DNA of 64,000 nucleotides from Anisus vortex. Its lineage: Eukaryota; Mollusca; Gastropoda; Planorbidae. Below, in pieces: positions 47,281 through 60,000 of the stretch (position 1 is its first letter; each line of letters starts with the position of its first letter). The notes under the pieces are model-generated. The model made no database searches. It saw only the letters and a list, made by a program, of their open reading frames with translations, and was not told where the DNA came from. Made by a program: the position numbers and the translations under genes. The stretch lies in contig OX421498.1 in the NCBI GenBank assembly GCA_949126835.1, positions 29,493,581 to 29,557,580 of the forward strand. Reading direction: 5' to 3'.

Positions 47281-47765
47281 TTACATTTAAACATGCAACT
47301 ATTTGTCCTGTTTTGTATTTTCTACTTTCGATTGAATCTCTTGTACATGAGATGTCATAACCACTGATTTATATTAAACCACTGATCTATTTATCAGTGG
47401 TCATAACCCAAACTAGTAGTAGCTTAAATTGCCAGTAGCCTACATATATAAAAAGACATATATATAATTTATTTATTATAACAGAGGAGTACAAAGTAAT
47501 ACGTGACACGAATAGTAAATCACCTGACTTATCATTGATCAGAAAATTGTAACTGCCCTGAAGACAACAAATAGAGAAAAAAATTCTTAACATCTTCTAA
47601 TTTTGGACAAACATGTAGGCCTACGGCTACATTGAAATAGTTAATCTTATTAATTTCTAACGTAGGCTACTTAAAATTATGTTTTCAATGTTTAAAACAT
47701 TCATTAAATTAAACAAGAAATCAAAATTTGATGAAATAATATAACTTTTTATCATAGCAACTAGA

Positions 47766-48290
47766 AATAGCCCGTGGGAAACAATTGGGGGTAGAGAATT
47801 TTGTCTTTTATTATAGAATTTAGGCTATATCTCTGGTATAGGCCTACTTTTTCGGAAGTAATGTAGGCCTGAGTCATATCAGTGATATGGTTTTAAAATT
47901 AATGACGATTCTAATTATTGGGTGATATTTAAATGTTTATCAAATTACTGAGATAAATTAAAGACATTTATAGTTTTCTTTAATAGCCATTTTTACCTGT
48001 AGGCTAATAAAATAAAAGTTGAAACGTTTCCTTAAAATCAATATTGATAGTAATTTCTTGTCCATCATGCAGTAGATCTAGTTGTCCGTTGCGTGTTTAA
48101 AAAGCGTGTTTAAATTGTTATCGCAAAAGCCAGAATGACTGAAAATTGCTGACGTCATAGATAATAGGGTACGTAGTGTTGAGGAGTGCCAAGTTAATAT
48201 ATTTGGATTACAAGACTGTCAGTTTTATTGCATTCTGAGAAGATCTCTGAATTGTTCAAATTGCGATGTATTTCCTTTGCAATGAATCAA
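47766..48290. other. Intergenic, no gene seen
   Basis: AT-rich sequence beyond the duplication, no supported feature. Confidence 0.35.
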
Positions 48291-48295
48291 TTGCC

Positions 48296-48528
48296 GATTC
48301 AGAATCACTTTTATTATCCCTTAATTATGCGAGAACAAATGCATATAGCCTAAGTTTAAGTACTCTTTCTTATCGAGTGGCATTGGGGCATGGAATGGGT
48401 TACCTGAACAAACCAGGAAAACCAGTAACTTAACATAATTTAAAACATTAACAAAATTGCAATATTATTTACTTTACTTGGACCTTTTTTTATAGAAGGA
48501 GCGTCTGTAATATATATAAGAAAAAGAT
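48296..48528 (+). mobile_element. 3' end of the TATAAG-tailed non-LTR family
   Basis: The translation contains GAWNGLPEQTRKTSNL, an RT C-terminus, followed by the TATAGAAGGAGCGTCTGTAA tail. Confidence 0.7.
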
Positions 48529-48539
48529 AGCATTGTGGG

Positions 48540-48657
48540 GCTTGTGCTGGTCATATTATAGAATCTCCAATTACACCGTGGTCACAGAAACTTATGAACG
48601 CTGCTTCTTGGTCCTTAGGTATCAAATTGGTCTTACGGGGATACTTTACTACTATTT
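48540..48657 (+). mobile_element. tRNA-headed SINE, family A, 3' half only
   Basis: Plus orientation; contains GTGGTCACAGAAACTTATGA and the GGATACTTTACT tail. Confidence 0.7.
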
Positions 48658-50335
48658 TGTGAGGCCAGATATTATAACCATAGGCGTAGCCACCGGGAAA
48701 TTGGGGGGGGGGGCAGGGATTGATATAAATAGGGGCTATAATGTATCCAAGAACAACAATATTAATTTGTATACCAAGTTATTGTTCTTAAACTTTTGTG
48801 TTTCCTTGAATTTTGTTTAGTTTCTATAGGCCTACTATTCCTACAATAAACCCTTTTTTCACAATCAATTTTTATTCCTTATAGTTGGGAGAGGAATAAA
48901 ATCAGTTGATAAAGACAGTTATAATGAGTTTAAGTTAGTTAAATTTTACTTGCGTTTTAACTATTACAATTACACTCTTAAGAATGATTTTATATTACCC
49001 TTTCTAATTACTTTTGTTTATTATAAAAAATGTTTTAAGGTTTTAATTTCTGAACAACAATTCCAAAGTATGAAGTCAAAATTTACTGAGAAAAGAATGA
49101 GTGAAAGGAAAAGTTAGAAATTGACTAGACTATATGTAGACCTACATTACATGTATTAATAATATAGGCCTAGTTTTATAATTGCTAAATAGATAGAGAA
49201 AATAATAAAAGACATAAAAAGGTTTAAAGTGAGGGAGCGAGCTTAAAAGATTTTACAGATATCAATAAGTCATAAGACTTTTAAAAAACAACATTCTAAA
49301 AAGTGTTTTGTTTTAATCTTACATAGTTATATGTGTGTATGTTTGCATGTGTGAGTGTGGCAGACACAGACAGAAAGGGAAAGGGTCTATAATCTTAGCC
49401 CACACATGTTTATATATTTAAAATGCTAAGATTTAATGGCATCTGCTATACATTTTTCAAAGCATGATTTACATACTCTTAATCGCTATACACTTCAAAA
49501 TATCACCTTGCTGCTAATAGTTTCTTAGTCTTAGAGTATATTAATAAATTGACATTAAAAAGGCATAGTTAATTGGTTTCTATTAGGGCTACAGTAAAAT
49601 AAAAATCCTATATCAGATACATGGGGTAAGCAATTCACTATAGTCATGCGAGTAGGCCTATATGGCGTCTTGGGTACAGAATCAAGAACAGATGACTGAA
49701 GTAAGGCTTGATAACAGTTGCCAAAAGTAAAGTATATTTTTTTACAGATGATAACGGAAAAAAATGTATACCAGTGACATATGGTAAAGAAGCAGTAACA
49801 TTATGTTTATCAACAGATAAGAGTTAAGAGACAAAATAGAGTCCAAAACAGATGGCTAAAGTAAGTAAGAAATCTATAGCCTAAAGCTATTTTAGTCACA
49901 TTGCAATGACTAAAGAGATTCAACAGTGGCAGTGGGCACTCTTCAATTTCAAAAACACAAAATAAAAATAACAAAAACACATGAAACAAGTCTTGCTTTA
50001 TTTACAAGTGTCTATCGCAGTCTAAAGCGTGCCAAATCATTAAAACAATTTAACTGCTTAAAAATATATATTTTGCAACATCAAAGTTTTATGGCACATT
50101 AATTTTTAATTACAACAGTTGTTATTTTTTATGTAGTTATTTGTAACAAGCTTTAGTTTTGAAATTTAAAATTCACTGACAGTGTCAGGACAACATCAGT
50201 GCAGATATCATTGATGGTAGATGATGGTAGGAGACAGATCATAGGGATTCTCAATTCATATAAGTTGGGCAATTGTCAAGAGGTCTAATGTCGTTGTAGA
50301 CAACTTCCATTAACAAGAGACAAGCTCTAGCTCTG
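48658..50335. other. Intergenic, no gene seen
   Basis: A hAT-like end (CATAGGCGTAGCCACCGGG) is visible at about 48681, next to a G run (48703-48712). The rest is AT-rich. Confidence 0.35.
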
Positions 50336-50339
50336 AATC

Positions 50340-50522
50340 TTATCTTATAAGTTTACAGACGTTCCTTCTAGATAGAAGATTATTACGTCCACTAGGCCCA
50401 AAACTCCTGCAGGGCGACAGGGATCCGTCGGTGGCAGGGATAGAACCCGCGACCTGTCCGTTGGTTTTTGGTTGACAGTCCGGTGAACTAACCACTGGAC
50501 CAGCTGGCTTCACATGCCAGAC
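50340..50522 (-). mobile_element. tRNA-headed SINE, family B, with the TATAAG LINE tail
   Basis: The minus-strand head has box A CTGGTCCAGTGGTTAGTTCACC and box B CGGGTTCTATCCC, then GATCCCTGTCGCCCTGCAGG as in 9040-9305. Its 3' end, however, is the ATCTTCTATCTAGAAGGAAC hairpin with GTCTGTAAACTTATAAGATA. Confidence 0.82.
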
Positions 50523-53500
50523 TCTGGGCTCATTGACCACTGTAAAGTTTGTCGCAGTGATATATGATATATGGCTAAAGTTTTTACATTGATTAAACTT
50601 TCAATTATTGAGAATGAAGAGGAAGAAGGGGACAATATCAGACAGAAGGTTTTCAGTGAAATGATAAAGGCTGAGCTGGTAAAAACAAAAAAAAATTTGG
50701 TGTCAGTCTGTTTAGCTAATTATTTAACTGCAGCATTGTTGATGATCATGGATGGGCCATTCACAAGGAAAAAGCTAAAAAATGTGGATGCCAGCTAACC
50801 AATATTAGGCTGAGGCAGAGAAATCGGTGTGTTAATTGTCCACCAAAGCTGTTTAAGACATTCAATTCTAAGACATTCTATTCTAACTTAAGATATTAAA
50901 TTCTTACTTAGAAATACAACACAAAAATAATCTATCTAATACCAGAACAATTCTCAGATAAACACAAGGAAAAAAACACTATTTTTTTTATCCCATAAGC
51001 AATAACAAATGCATGTAAGTACAGTTTCTTTCTGAGTAGCATCCTGGCTGCAGGACAACCAGTTAACTTATCATGATTTGAAACACTAAACAGAAAGCAA
51101 GACCAGACCAACAGCAGATAACATAGTTTGTTTGCAATGATCTTCTGTATAGCAGGAGTGTCTGTAGCATATAAGAAAAGAGCTGCAAGGTTAATTGCTA
51201 GTGAATATTCATAGCTGACAAGAGTAACCACAATAGTTAAATCACTAACCTAGAAACACTAGGAGAGAAGTTTCTGAGAGGGTCAAAGAGCAAAGTAATA
51301 AAAATACATATGACAGCCATTTTAAAACCTTTCTTGATTGACCCATAATAATCATTGTTGAAAATTTAATCAGTAATTTTGCCTTCTAAGTGACCTAGCT
51401 TTTTGCCATACTTTCAAGCTTTTTCCCCATGTTCTGCAATTTCTTATATGTGAGGTTAAAATTATGAATGCTTAAACTACTGCATAAATACTAGGCCTAC
51501 TAACTGACCTTTGAACAGTGTTACAAGATTCTAAAAAAGTAAAGAATCTATAACAAATGCCTAATGTAAATTAGTTTTTATAAGGTGCTTACAGAATGTT
51601 TCTATCATGGACTGGACACAGCAAACACTGCAGAGTTGGTGAGAACCCACGGCAAGGACGCAAGAAATGTAATCGTTCTTTTGAGACTTAAAGTTAAAGG
51701 AGCCAATGAATGATAAGGTTATAACAGATAAGAGGTTTTGGTGATAAAGATTTGGCCTAGACTAGATGTGTGAAATAGTTACTTATCTCAGTAACCGGGT
51801 GGTGCACAGCACTTGTGAAAACAAAAATTATGAAAAATCTACAACTAGAGTCTAATTGATAAAAATTTAATGATAAGAAATGCCTAAATTGGACAATCCG
51901 CAACTCCAGGTTAATAATAATGGTCATAAAAGTATTTAAAAAAACATGGGACCTTCCATGCGCTAGCTGAGCGGGCTGCCATAAGTATACACAATAATTA
52001 GTTGTAGAATTCTGTCAACTTTTTATTACATCAGAAAACCATTGATTTAGGATAAAACAATTCATACATTTACATCTTTTAAAAAAATTACAAATAAAAT
52101 AAAATGATTTGGTTTTTAATAATCTCTAAATTTTTGGGAATGTAAAATAAACAACTGTAATATGTACAGACATTTTCAAAACAATATATGCATTAGATTA
52201 TTAGATACTCATTATTTATTCAATATTAAAGCTAAAATATACATAAAACATTCTTATACAATTATGTACCAGTAGACTAAAGTGATTTTATGTAAAGTTT
52301 CTTTTATTGTTTTCTATTCATAATTTACTTACATGTCTTAATTAATCCTAATTTACAGATGAACCATCATATCTGTGGTTTAAGTCTAATCTTATATTTA
52401 GATAAGAGTTTAAAATTATCTTAAGTTGAGAAAAAGAATCAATTTGAATTTCTCATTGTAAATATAATTGTGTTTTTTTTTGCATGTGTTGTATTTTCAA
52501 GTAATTTTTAAGTATTATTACTACTTTTCTAATTAATATTCTGTCTGGAGGTGGTTCTAAATTCTAAACTGAGTGATTTTAGTTGTTGGTCTTACTTACT
52601 TTTTTCTGATTGTTAAAAATTTTTTTAAAAATGTTTTCTTTATACTTGCTGAGTTCCAGACAGAATAAGCATATTATTGTATAGGACTAAAAAATTATAG
52701 TTAGCTGTAACAAAATAAACTTTTTTATAATAAGCTATTTTTTACATTTTTGTAATAGCCCATACTTAACCAACAAGGGGTTCCCATATTATTTTTTCAT
52801 TACCATTAAGTACAGTATTTTGCTTTTTTTTCAATGATTAACAAGTTTTTTACTATTAAACTACTTGGTATTTTTGTGACTTTTCTTTTTTGCAACAAAT
52901 TGTGTTATTTTTCAATCATTAAACTAATTTTTTAATCATTTATATTAAGTTTGATTTGTATTTACGGCATCTAGACATAGTCACAATGTACATGGGCGAT
53001 GGGCCAGCCAGATACTTAGGAAGACATTGTTTATGTCATGTCATAGTATTATTGATTATTTTTTTAAGCTTATCATTATCATTGATTATATTTGTATAAG
53101 CTAATTAGAGAACATATTAATTTATTTGGTGACATATTTTATTTTATTTTATTGAAAAAAAAAAAGAATTTTTTATTACGTAATTCCTGGAAGCACAAGT
53201 GGGTCCGACAAAATATGGTGGCGGGACATAATCTACCCATTCCTGATCAAATTTATGGTAATAAAACTTACATTACATGTTTTTGTATTTTGCATGTAAT
53301 ACTTTTAAGCAAAATTGACCAGCAATTTTTTTTTTTAAATAGTGGGTTTATAACCATTCTTAAAAAAAAAAATAACATTACAGTAAATACTCAACGTAGA
53401 GTAAGTAATATATAAAATACCTCAATGTATCCAAATTTGTTAGGAAATATATTTTAAAAAACATAATTGAAGTAAAAATGGTGGTAATGATATCCAATTT

Positions 53501-54040
53501 ACAAATACTGATCAATAAAAAATTGTGTATGCACATAAAGTAAATCTGTAAAATCTTACACTGTATACGATGTAAACATTCTAATATATTAAAAAGACAT
53601 ATCAAGATTGTTTTTTTCATTGCTGTAACAAAATAATTAATAATTTAAAAAAACATCAAGTGTCGGTGACAACAACAGAAGGCTTTTCAAGGTAACAATA
53701 GCAAAAATGACTAACATTGAATTTATAAAAACTATTCTAAATGAATATTTAATCTACATCTGTAAGTTTAAATCCAAACACCGGCACAAATGATGTTTGC
53801 AGCCTGTAGAATTCATAACAATACACAAATTAAAGATTAGCATTAGCTTTGAAATGGAAATGATAACTCTTTTATAGTCATGTGAACATTATCCAACAAT
53901 ATAGACCTATGTGAATCTTTAGCACACGATGTTGTCAAAATTGTCATATTGTTCTGCAAGACTTATTTGGGACTGTGTCAACACTAAAAACATCATTTTA
54001 AAACTATTTTTTATACTTCTTCTTCCTTCTCAATTTTTTT
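50523..54040. other. Intergenic with LINE tail, no gene seen
   Basis: 50985-51183 holds a decayed TATAAG-tailed LINE end. A 75-codon frame at 50571-50798 is unassigned. From 51740 on the sequence is very AT-rich, and the frames at 53092-53620 are low-complexity. Confidence 0.4.
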
Positions 54041-54049
54041 TTTTAGGAT

Positions 54050-57000
54050 TTAGACGACAAGTCCAATACTTGTGATGAATTGCGCAGTGGCTGTCAGCTG
54101 CTCCAGTCCACCATATAGCTTGTTATAGAGGGAAGTTTCCTGGGACCATATGGCTGACTGGGTGGAGTGGTATAGGACATGTTTCTTCCACAGGGGCACA
54201 TTTAACTTGTTCAAATTTGTAGTTTGTGAAACATGTGTTGCTTCAATTTTTTTTATATCATAATTAAGTTTATCATTATAAATTTACCTGACAATTAATT
54301 CTGGTGTCTCTAGATGCACAAGTTCACCATCAACATTCATAAGCTTTTCCAAATCTCTGTTACTGGTTTCTCTCTCAGACACGCTGCCATTCCCTGCAGG
54401 GTTCTCTCTTATGACTTTTATTTTAAAGTCTGTTGCTTTGTCGATGAAAGCTGTTTTGCCTGGTGTGTTCTAAACAATAATATTATTTATAATTTAAAAA
54501 CTCTTGTCAAGTGCATTTTTACAAAAATCAATTTACATTACAAAGACATAAACTCAAAATAAAATACATGGACAATGTAGCCATCATGAACAAGATTATA
54601 TATTCTACTTTTATAGAATAGATACCCTATATAATCGCATATATGTCGCACCGGTGGATAGGTCACACCCATAATTTAGGATTATTTAATGTATATTTTG
54701 TACTTGACTTGCAGATAGACTTGAAAACTTTCCTCAAAAATAGTTTGCAATCATGCATACCTCAAACATAAACAAATGAAGGCTGCGTTTTATCTATTTT
54801 TATCGACATATCAATGAAGCCAATAAGCATATGGGTAAGTTTTTGGAAGGCATCTGTTTTTTCATCGAAGTCCCTACTCAAATTCCCATTCCTAGATCGA
54901 GAGGGACTTTAGAAGTATGCTCTTTTAACTCTGCGCCTAAATTACGGAACACAAAAAAATGCGTCGTCAGACTAAGAGACGTTTATAGACCTTCATTTTC
55001 AACTAGATTTTTATATCCTAGCCTAAAAAATGGAACAAGAGTGTAAAGAGCATGCTAAAATGTTAGCCTAAAAAGCATGGATAGACACGCTGTACAAGTG
55101 ACCATTTTTTGTATGATTTCAAATGCAAATGCATGCAAAAAAGAAGTGAGTGCTGGTTTTTTAACTCGTTCTCTTTGCGACCGTCAATAAGTTATTTACA
55201 TACAATCTAATGAAAATTAACTACAACACTATTGACATTTCAAACAATATTTTTAAATACATTCGAACAAATTAAGTTTGAGTGCTGGGTTAGCATAAAA
55301 TTTGTAGACTACCCAACCAAATCTAAAAGGATATTTTTTTCTATCTTGTTTTCATTTTTCTCATGTTAAATAGTTTTACCTATTTTTATAAAACATCGAA
55401 CTATTTCCTACTTACTGATATTTCTTTTCCCATTGAAATGTCCCCAAGACTAATTAATGTTGTCAAGTGACTACATCCAGTGCCAACAACAAGCGGAAAG
55501 TGCTGACCGTAGGGGTTTAAATAGTAATGATTTCCTTTAGAACCACGCTCATAAGCTGGGGCAATGATAGATAAGTATTGTTGCACTCCTGGCTCGTGGC
55601 AAATCCAACCTTGTTGAAAGACAAGAGAAAATTTAAAGTTAAACAGCGGTGGCATTGAACAGTGCAGCTACTGATTTGATGATGACATAAGGTAAACAAA
55701 AGAGATGTTGGATAATGGTTAAGTCCTAATGGGTAAAGAGAAGAAGTACTCTGAAACTGTATAGTATAACTGTAACTATAAGTTTATTTATTAAGTCTTT
55801 AAACAGTAAAATATGTAATTTAGCCTTCTGTTTAACCTCATCTTTTTTACATTTCACTAATATTAACTAAACCTTTACTACATAATCAGTATGGAATTTT
55901 CTTCAGAAAAATCAAATAGTTTAGTTTGGAAATACTTTGGTTGCCATGACAATGGCCGCCATAATGAATTTGAAAAAAGGCTGTTTTTTACGTCAAAGGG
56001 TTTTTAACCCAGTACCCTTCAGACCAAATTGATTATAAGGCCGGTGAAGCAACATTCACCAGTTTTGACATACTAGGAATTGAGTGGCCAGCACAATGCT
56101 CAGCTGCCTTTTCTTTACCCCAACTAGTGTCAGGTACCCATCAGAGTTGGGTCGACTAAGGGGCACCCTCTAGTCCCGGGAACGATTCCTAGCATTCACC
56201 AGGATTCAAACCTAGAACCTTTTGGTGTGCCAGCCAAAACGCTGCTGCTCAGTCACTAAGTACCTTTTTTTTAAAATTGTGTAAAAACAAAATTAATAAA
56301 AAATTGCCTTTTTTTTTGCAATTGAAAAGTATGGAGCCACACAAGCTTTTATAGATGAAATTATTCCTGTACCTACTATACTGCATTAAATATAAAAAAT
56401 TGCTGTGTGCTCTATGACTTAGATTGAAGCTCATTTACCTGAACTACTTGCTGCACCATCTCTGAAAGACAAGCAAAGAAACAGAAAATTGATGTAAAAT
56501 GTTTTCATTGACAAGTCAAATTTATTTTAAAATGCTGTATCAGTTTTAATACAAAACTTACCCAGAATCAGCACTGAAAAGACGGTACTGTAGTTCTGCT
56601 TGGAAATGTCTTTTTCTTTTAAAAAGCTGTCCTATAATAGAATCTGAAACAAACAATGGTAAAATTAATCATCTTAAGAGAACTTTTTTATTAAAAACAT
56701 TAGGGATATGTGAGTGTCCAGCGATGCCACCATATAATGTGATTGCCTGTCCATGAGTTTCACTTTGCTCTTAGTCTTTGTCACTTCCCGTGGAACATAA
56801 TGCAGCAAAAAATCTTTGCCATGAGTCCTATCCAATTTTTTTTTCATGGTTAGTTTTATTCATGTGAGTTGCAGCGTGTGCAATACTTCTTCTTCCATGG
56901 TTTTTCTCCTAGTGTCCAGTAGTCCATCTCAGGGCTATGCTCAGAATCTTTTTCCTGTCCATGCAGAGAACCTGGCCGAGGCATCTTCTTGTCCAGTAGT

Positions 57001-60000
57001 TCACCTTGAGTTAGAGTTGAATTCTCACAAAAAAATGCAAAAAAGCATTTTGCATTCATAATAAATATGGCACGGAGACACCAAACCTCTAAGAAACTAA
57101 AGACTTTTTTTTTAAACAAGAGTGCCTTACTTTTTGCTATGATATACAAACATTACAAGCCTTAGCAATTTTCATTTTATGCACTTCCACTGATAGAAAC
57201 AAACCTGTTTTCAAAGTGAAATTTGTTTTGAGTCTAAAAAATAAAACAACTGGCTGGTACTGAATGATACATAATGATACATAAAGCACTTTTCCCAAAA
57301 TGAAAAGTTGGCAACGCTAACTTTGATACCAGTACAAGTTTAAAGATCTATGAATTGGCAACTCTAACTTTGATACACGTACAAGTTTAAAGATCTACAA
57401 AATGTCAACTCTAACTGTGAAATCCCTACATGTTTAAAAAGCAACAAATTGGCAACTCTAACTGTGATACCCCTACAAGTTTAAAGATCTACAAATTAGC
57501 AACTCTAACTGTGATACCCCTACAAGTTTAAAGATCTACAAGTTGGCAACTCTAACTGTGATACCCCTACAAGTTAAAAGATCTACAAGTTGGCAACTCT
57601 AACTGTGATACCCCTACAAGTTTAAAGATCTACAAATTGGCAACTTTTACTGTGATTCCCGTACAAGTTTAAAGATTGACTAGCCTTCACCTCACAAGTA
57701 ATAACTGGGGTGAATGAACATAAAACCCTAACTAGTTTGTAAGCTGGAGAGTGCCTGTACAATGGTAGTTTATAAAATATGTGTAAAACATAGACTACTT
57801 CATGGCAGAGTGTATAACTAATGAGAGTTTTTGTTGCTTGGTAATTTTTTTACACATATATTATATTAATGAGGTAAAATCATAGCAGGTTTTTTCTTTA
57901 GGAGTACATAAGTACACAAAGTTCTATTATAACTGCCTTGTATTATTTCGGTGAATATCTAATTTGAGAAAATGAACGCTTACATGGATATCTGCATCTT
58001 TTCATCCATCTCAACTCTTGCGTCCTTTTGATTAAATCTCCAAGCATCCCATAGGCTACAAAGTAACCGCTGATACAAAGTAATTTGTTGTTGCTATAGA
58101 CAGCAAACACAGAGGCTCTGTTGCGTTCACCTAACAAACAAACAAAAAATTAATTTAAATGTACTGCATATATTTTTTGGTAAAGCATTCTTTTGCCTGC
58201 TTTGATCAATAGCCAATTAGCCCCCCCCCCCATCTAATCAGGAGCCAAGGATACACTACAAAACTGGGGAAAACAAACGAGTGTTTTTACAAGCATTCAA
58301 AGTCATGATGAAATAGTCCAGCATGCTACAGATCAACCACCACATAATAACAGTTTATTCATTAAAGGATTGGGCTTTTATTATCCTGAAGGAGTCAAAT
58401 TGAAATCCTGCTCAACATTTGATTGAGTTTATTACAAAGTCTGGTGAGCTTGTTTAGCCCACTCCAACCAAATTTATTTTTAATAATATAGTGGTGAAAA
58501 GCAGAAAAAATTTATGAAAGCTATTCCATCATACCAATAGTCTACCTACTTGTCACCGGTAATTAATAGGTCTATATAATCAAGGGACTCTGATGTTAGC
58601 TATGGTAATTAATGAATCCAGGTTAAACTAAACTGATTAGCAAGTGCACATTATCATTTATTATTGAGATTAACCGTTGAAAGCAGTTTACCTCGAATAA
58701 TATTAAGAGCTGCAGTATTGGCACCATAGCCTAAACTTCCTGCCTTAAGAGCACCAACATTAAAATACCTTGTGGCACCATTTCCTGTACCTGCAAAATA
58801 GAACCAAAACCACAATCATTTAGAAACATCCAAATAATAATTAAAATATAATAATACAAAATAATAAAGTATAATAAATAATTTGTTTTAATGACAGTAT
58901 CAATATATAATCAGTTCATGTTTTAAACACAGACTCAACTGTCCCTCTTTATTTTCTATGTATTTCTGTCTACCTCACTGAAGAGTCCTATATTAGGTGG
59001 ATTGGTTTAGTGCTGTGACTCACGCCTGTATACGTGATACATGTACAAACAAAGGGAATGCCAGGGATGCACAAATGGCACAACTTGCGCATGGTAGGTT
59101 TACGGGAGGTGGGACCTGCCTGCCAACTTATAAATATAATAGTATTTGGTAGTTTTGATACAAAATAAAAATTGTCAGATGTTAAGGAATTGTATATTGA
59201 AAGGCTAGGTGACTTATAATTAGGAATGTTAAACGAAAACCGGAATACCGGATTCCGGTTTTGAAACTAAAAACCGGTTTTGATTTTCAAAACCGGATTT
59301 CGGTTTGTTGGTTGGAAGGTTATCATTACTTAAAGTAGCAAACCTTTCTAACGGTTCTGATGGGAAAAAAAAAGTTGATTCGCACAAAACAATACTTGAA
59401 ATGCCTTGCTAACACTAATTAGTCTTAGATATTGTGTTTCTTTTGTCGCCAAATACCAAATATGGCTTGCGATAAAAACAACATCAAACCAACTGGTTAC
59501 AGTTACAATTAACAGGAATTTTTTTTACTTGTCGGCTCATACTCTTTGATGACGCTACACCATCGTCTTACGAGACGGACGGATGCCGCCGACGACGACG
59601 GACTCTTTGATGTACGCAATGGAGACACGAAAACTAGATTTGCCCTGTGACCCTGAACAATTCGGCTAGACACCGCGTCTGTGCTTTATTATGCCGGCAA
59701 TATTAAATAAATACACATTCTTTTCATTGGTGATTGGTGCCACGCGATCATTTTCATCAATACATAAAATACATTATTTACAAATCTAGGTCAACGGTGT
59801 ACACATTTTCTTTATCACCATTCAAAGTTATAATTGGTTTTAATCAATTAGCCCAGATTTTATTTTTGTTCTAAAGAATGTTAAGGTAAAGTGAACAAAA
59901 TCATATTGTATTCACAAAAATCAACCTCTTGAATGCCTTACAAACACTAGTTAAGTTTGATCTATTTTCAAATATTCCTACAAAGCTACGCACATTTGGC

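Larger units (their letters stand above)
33259..47765. repeat. Segmental duplication, unit 2
   Basis: Collinear with 10390-20155. It is about 4.5 kb longer because of a larger satellite, LINE fragments (35590-35775, 36525-37160, 44655-45131), MITEs (38100-38498, 46758-47280), a SINE (38757-39027), a hAT remnant (39913-40640) and added intron sequence. Confidence 0.85.

Noticed and set aside
54123..54240. Alternative last exon of the lipid kinase, open for 38 codons
   Set aside because: It would need a 47-base intron and shows no family similarity; the 54050-54139 exon carries the LYGG end.
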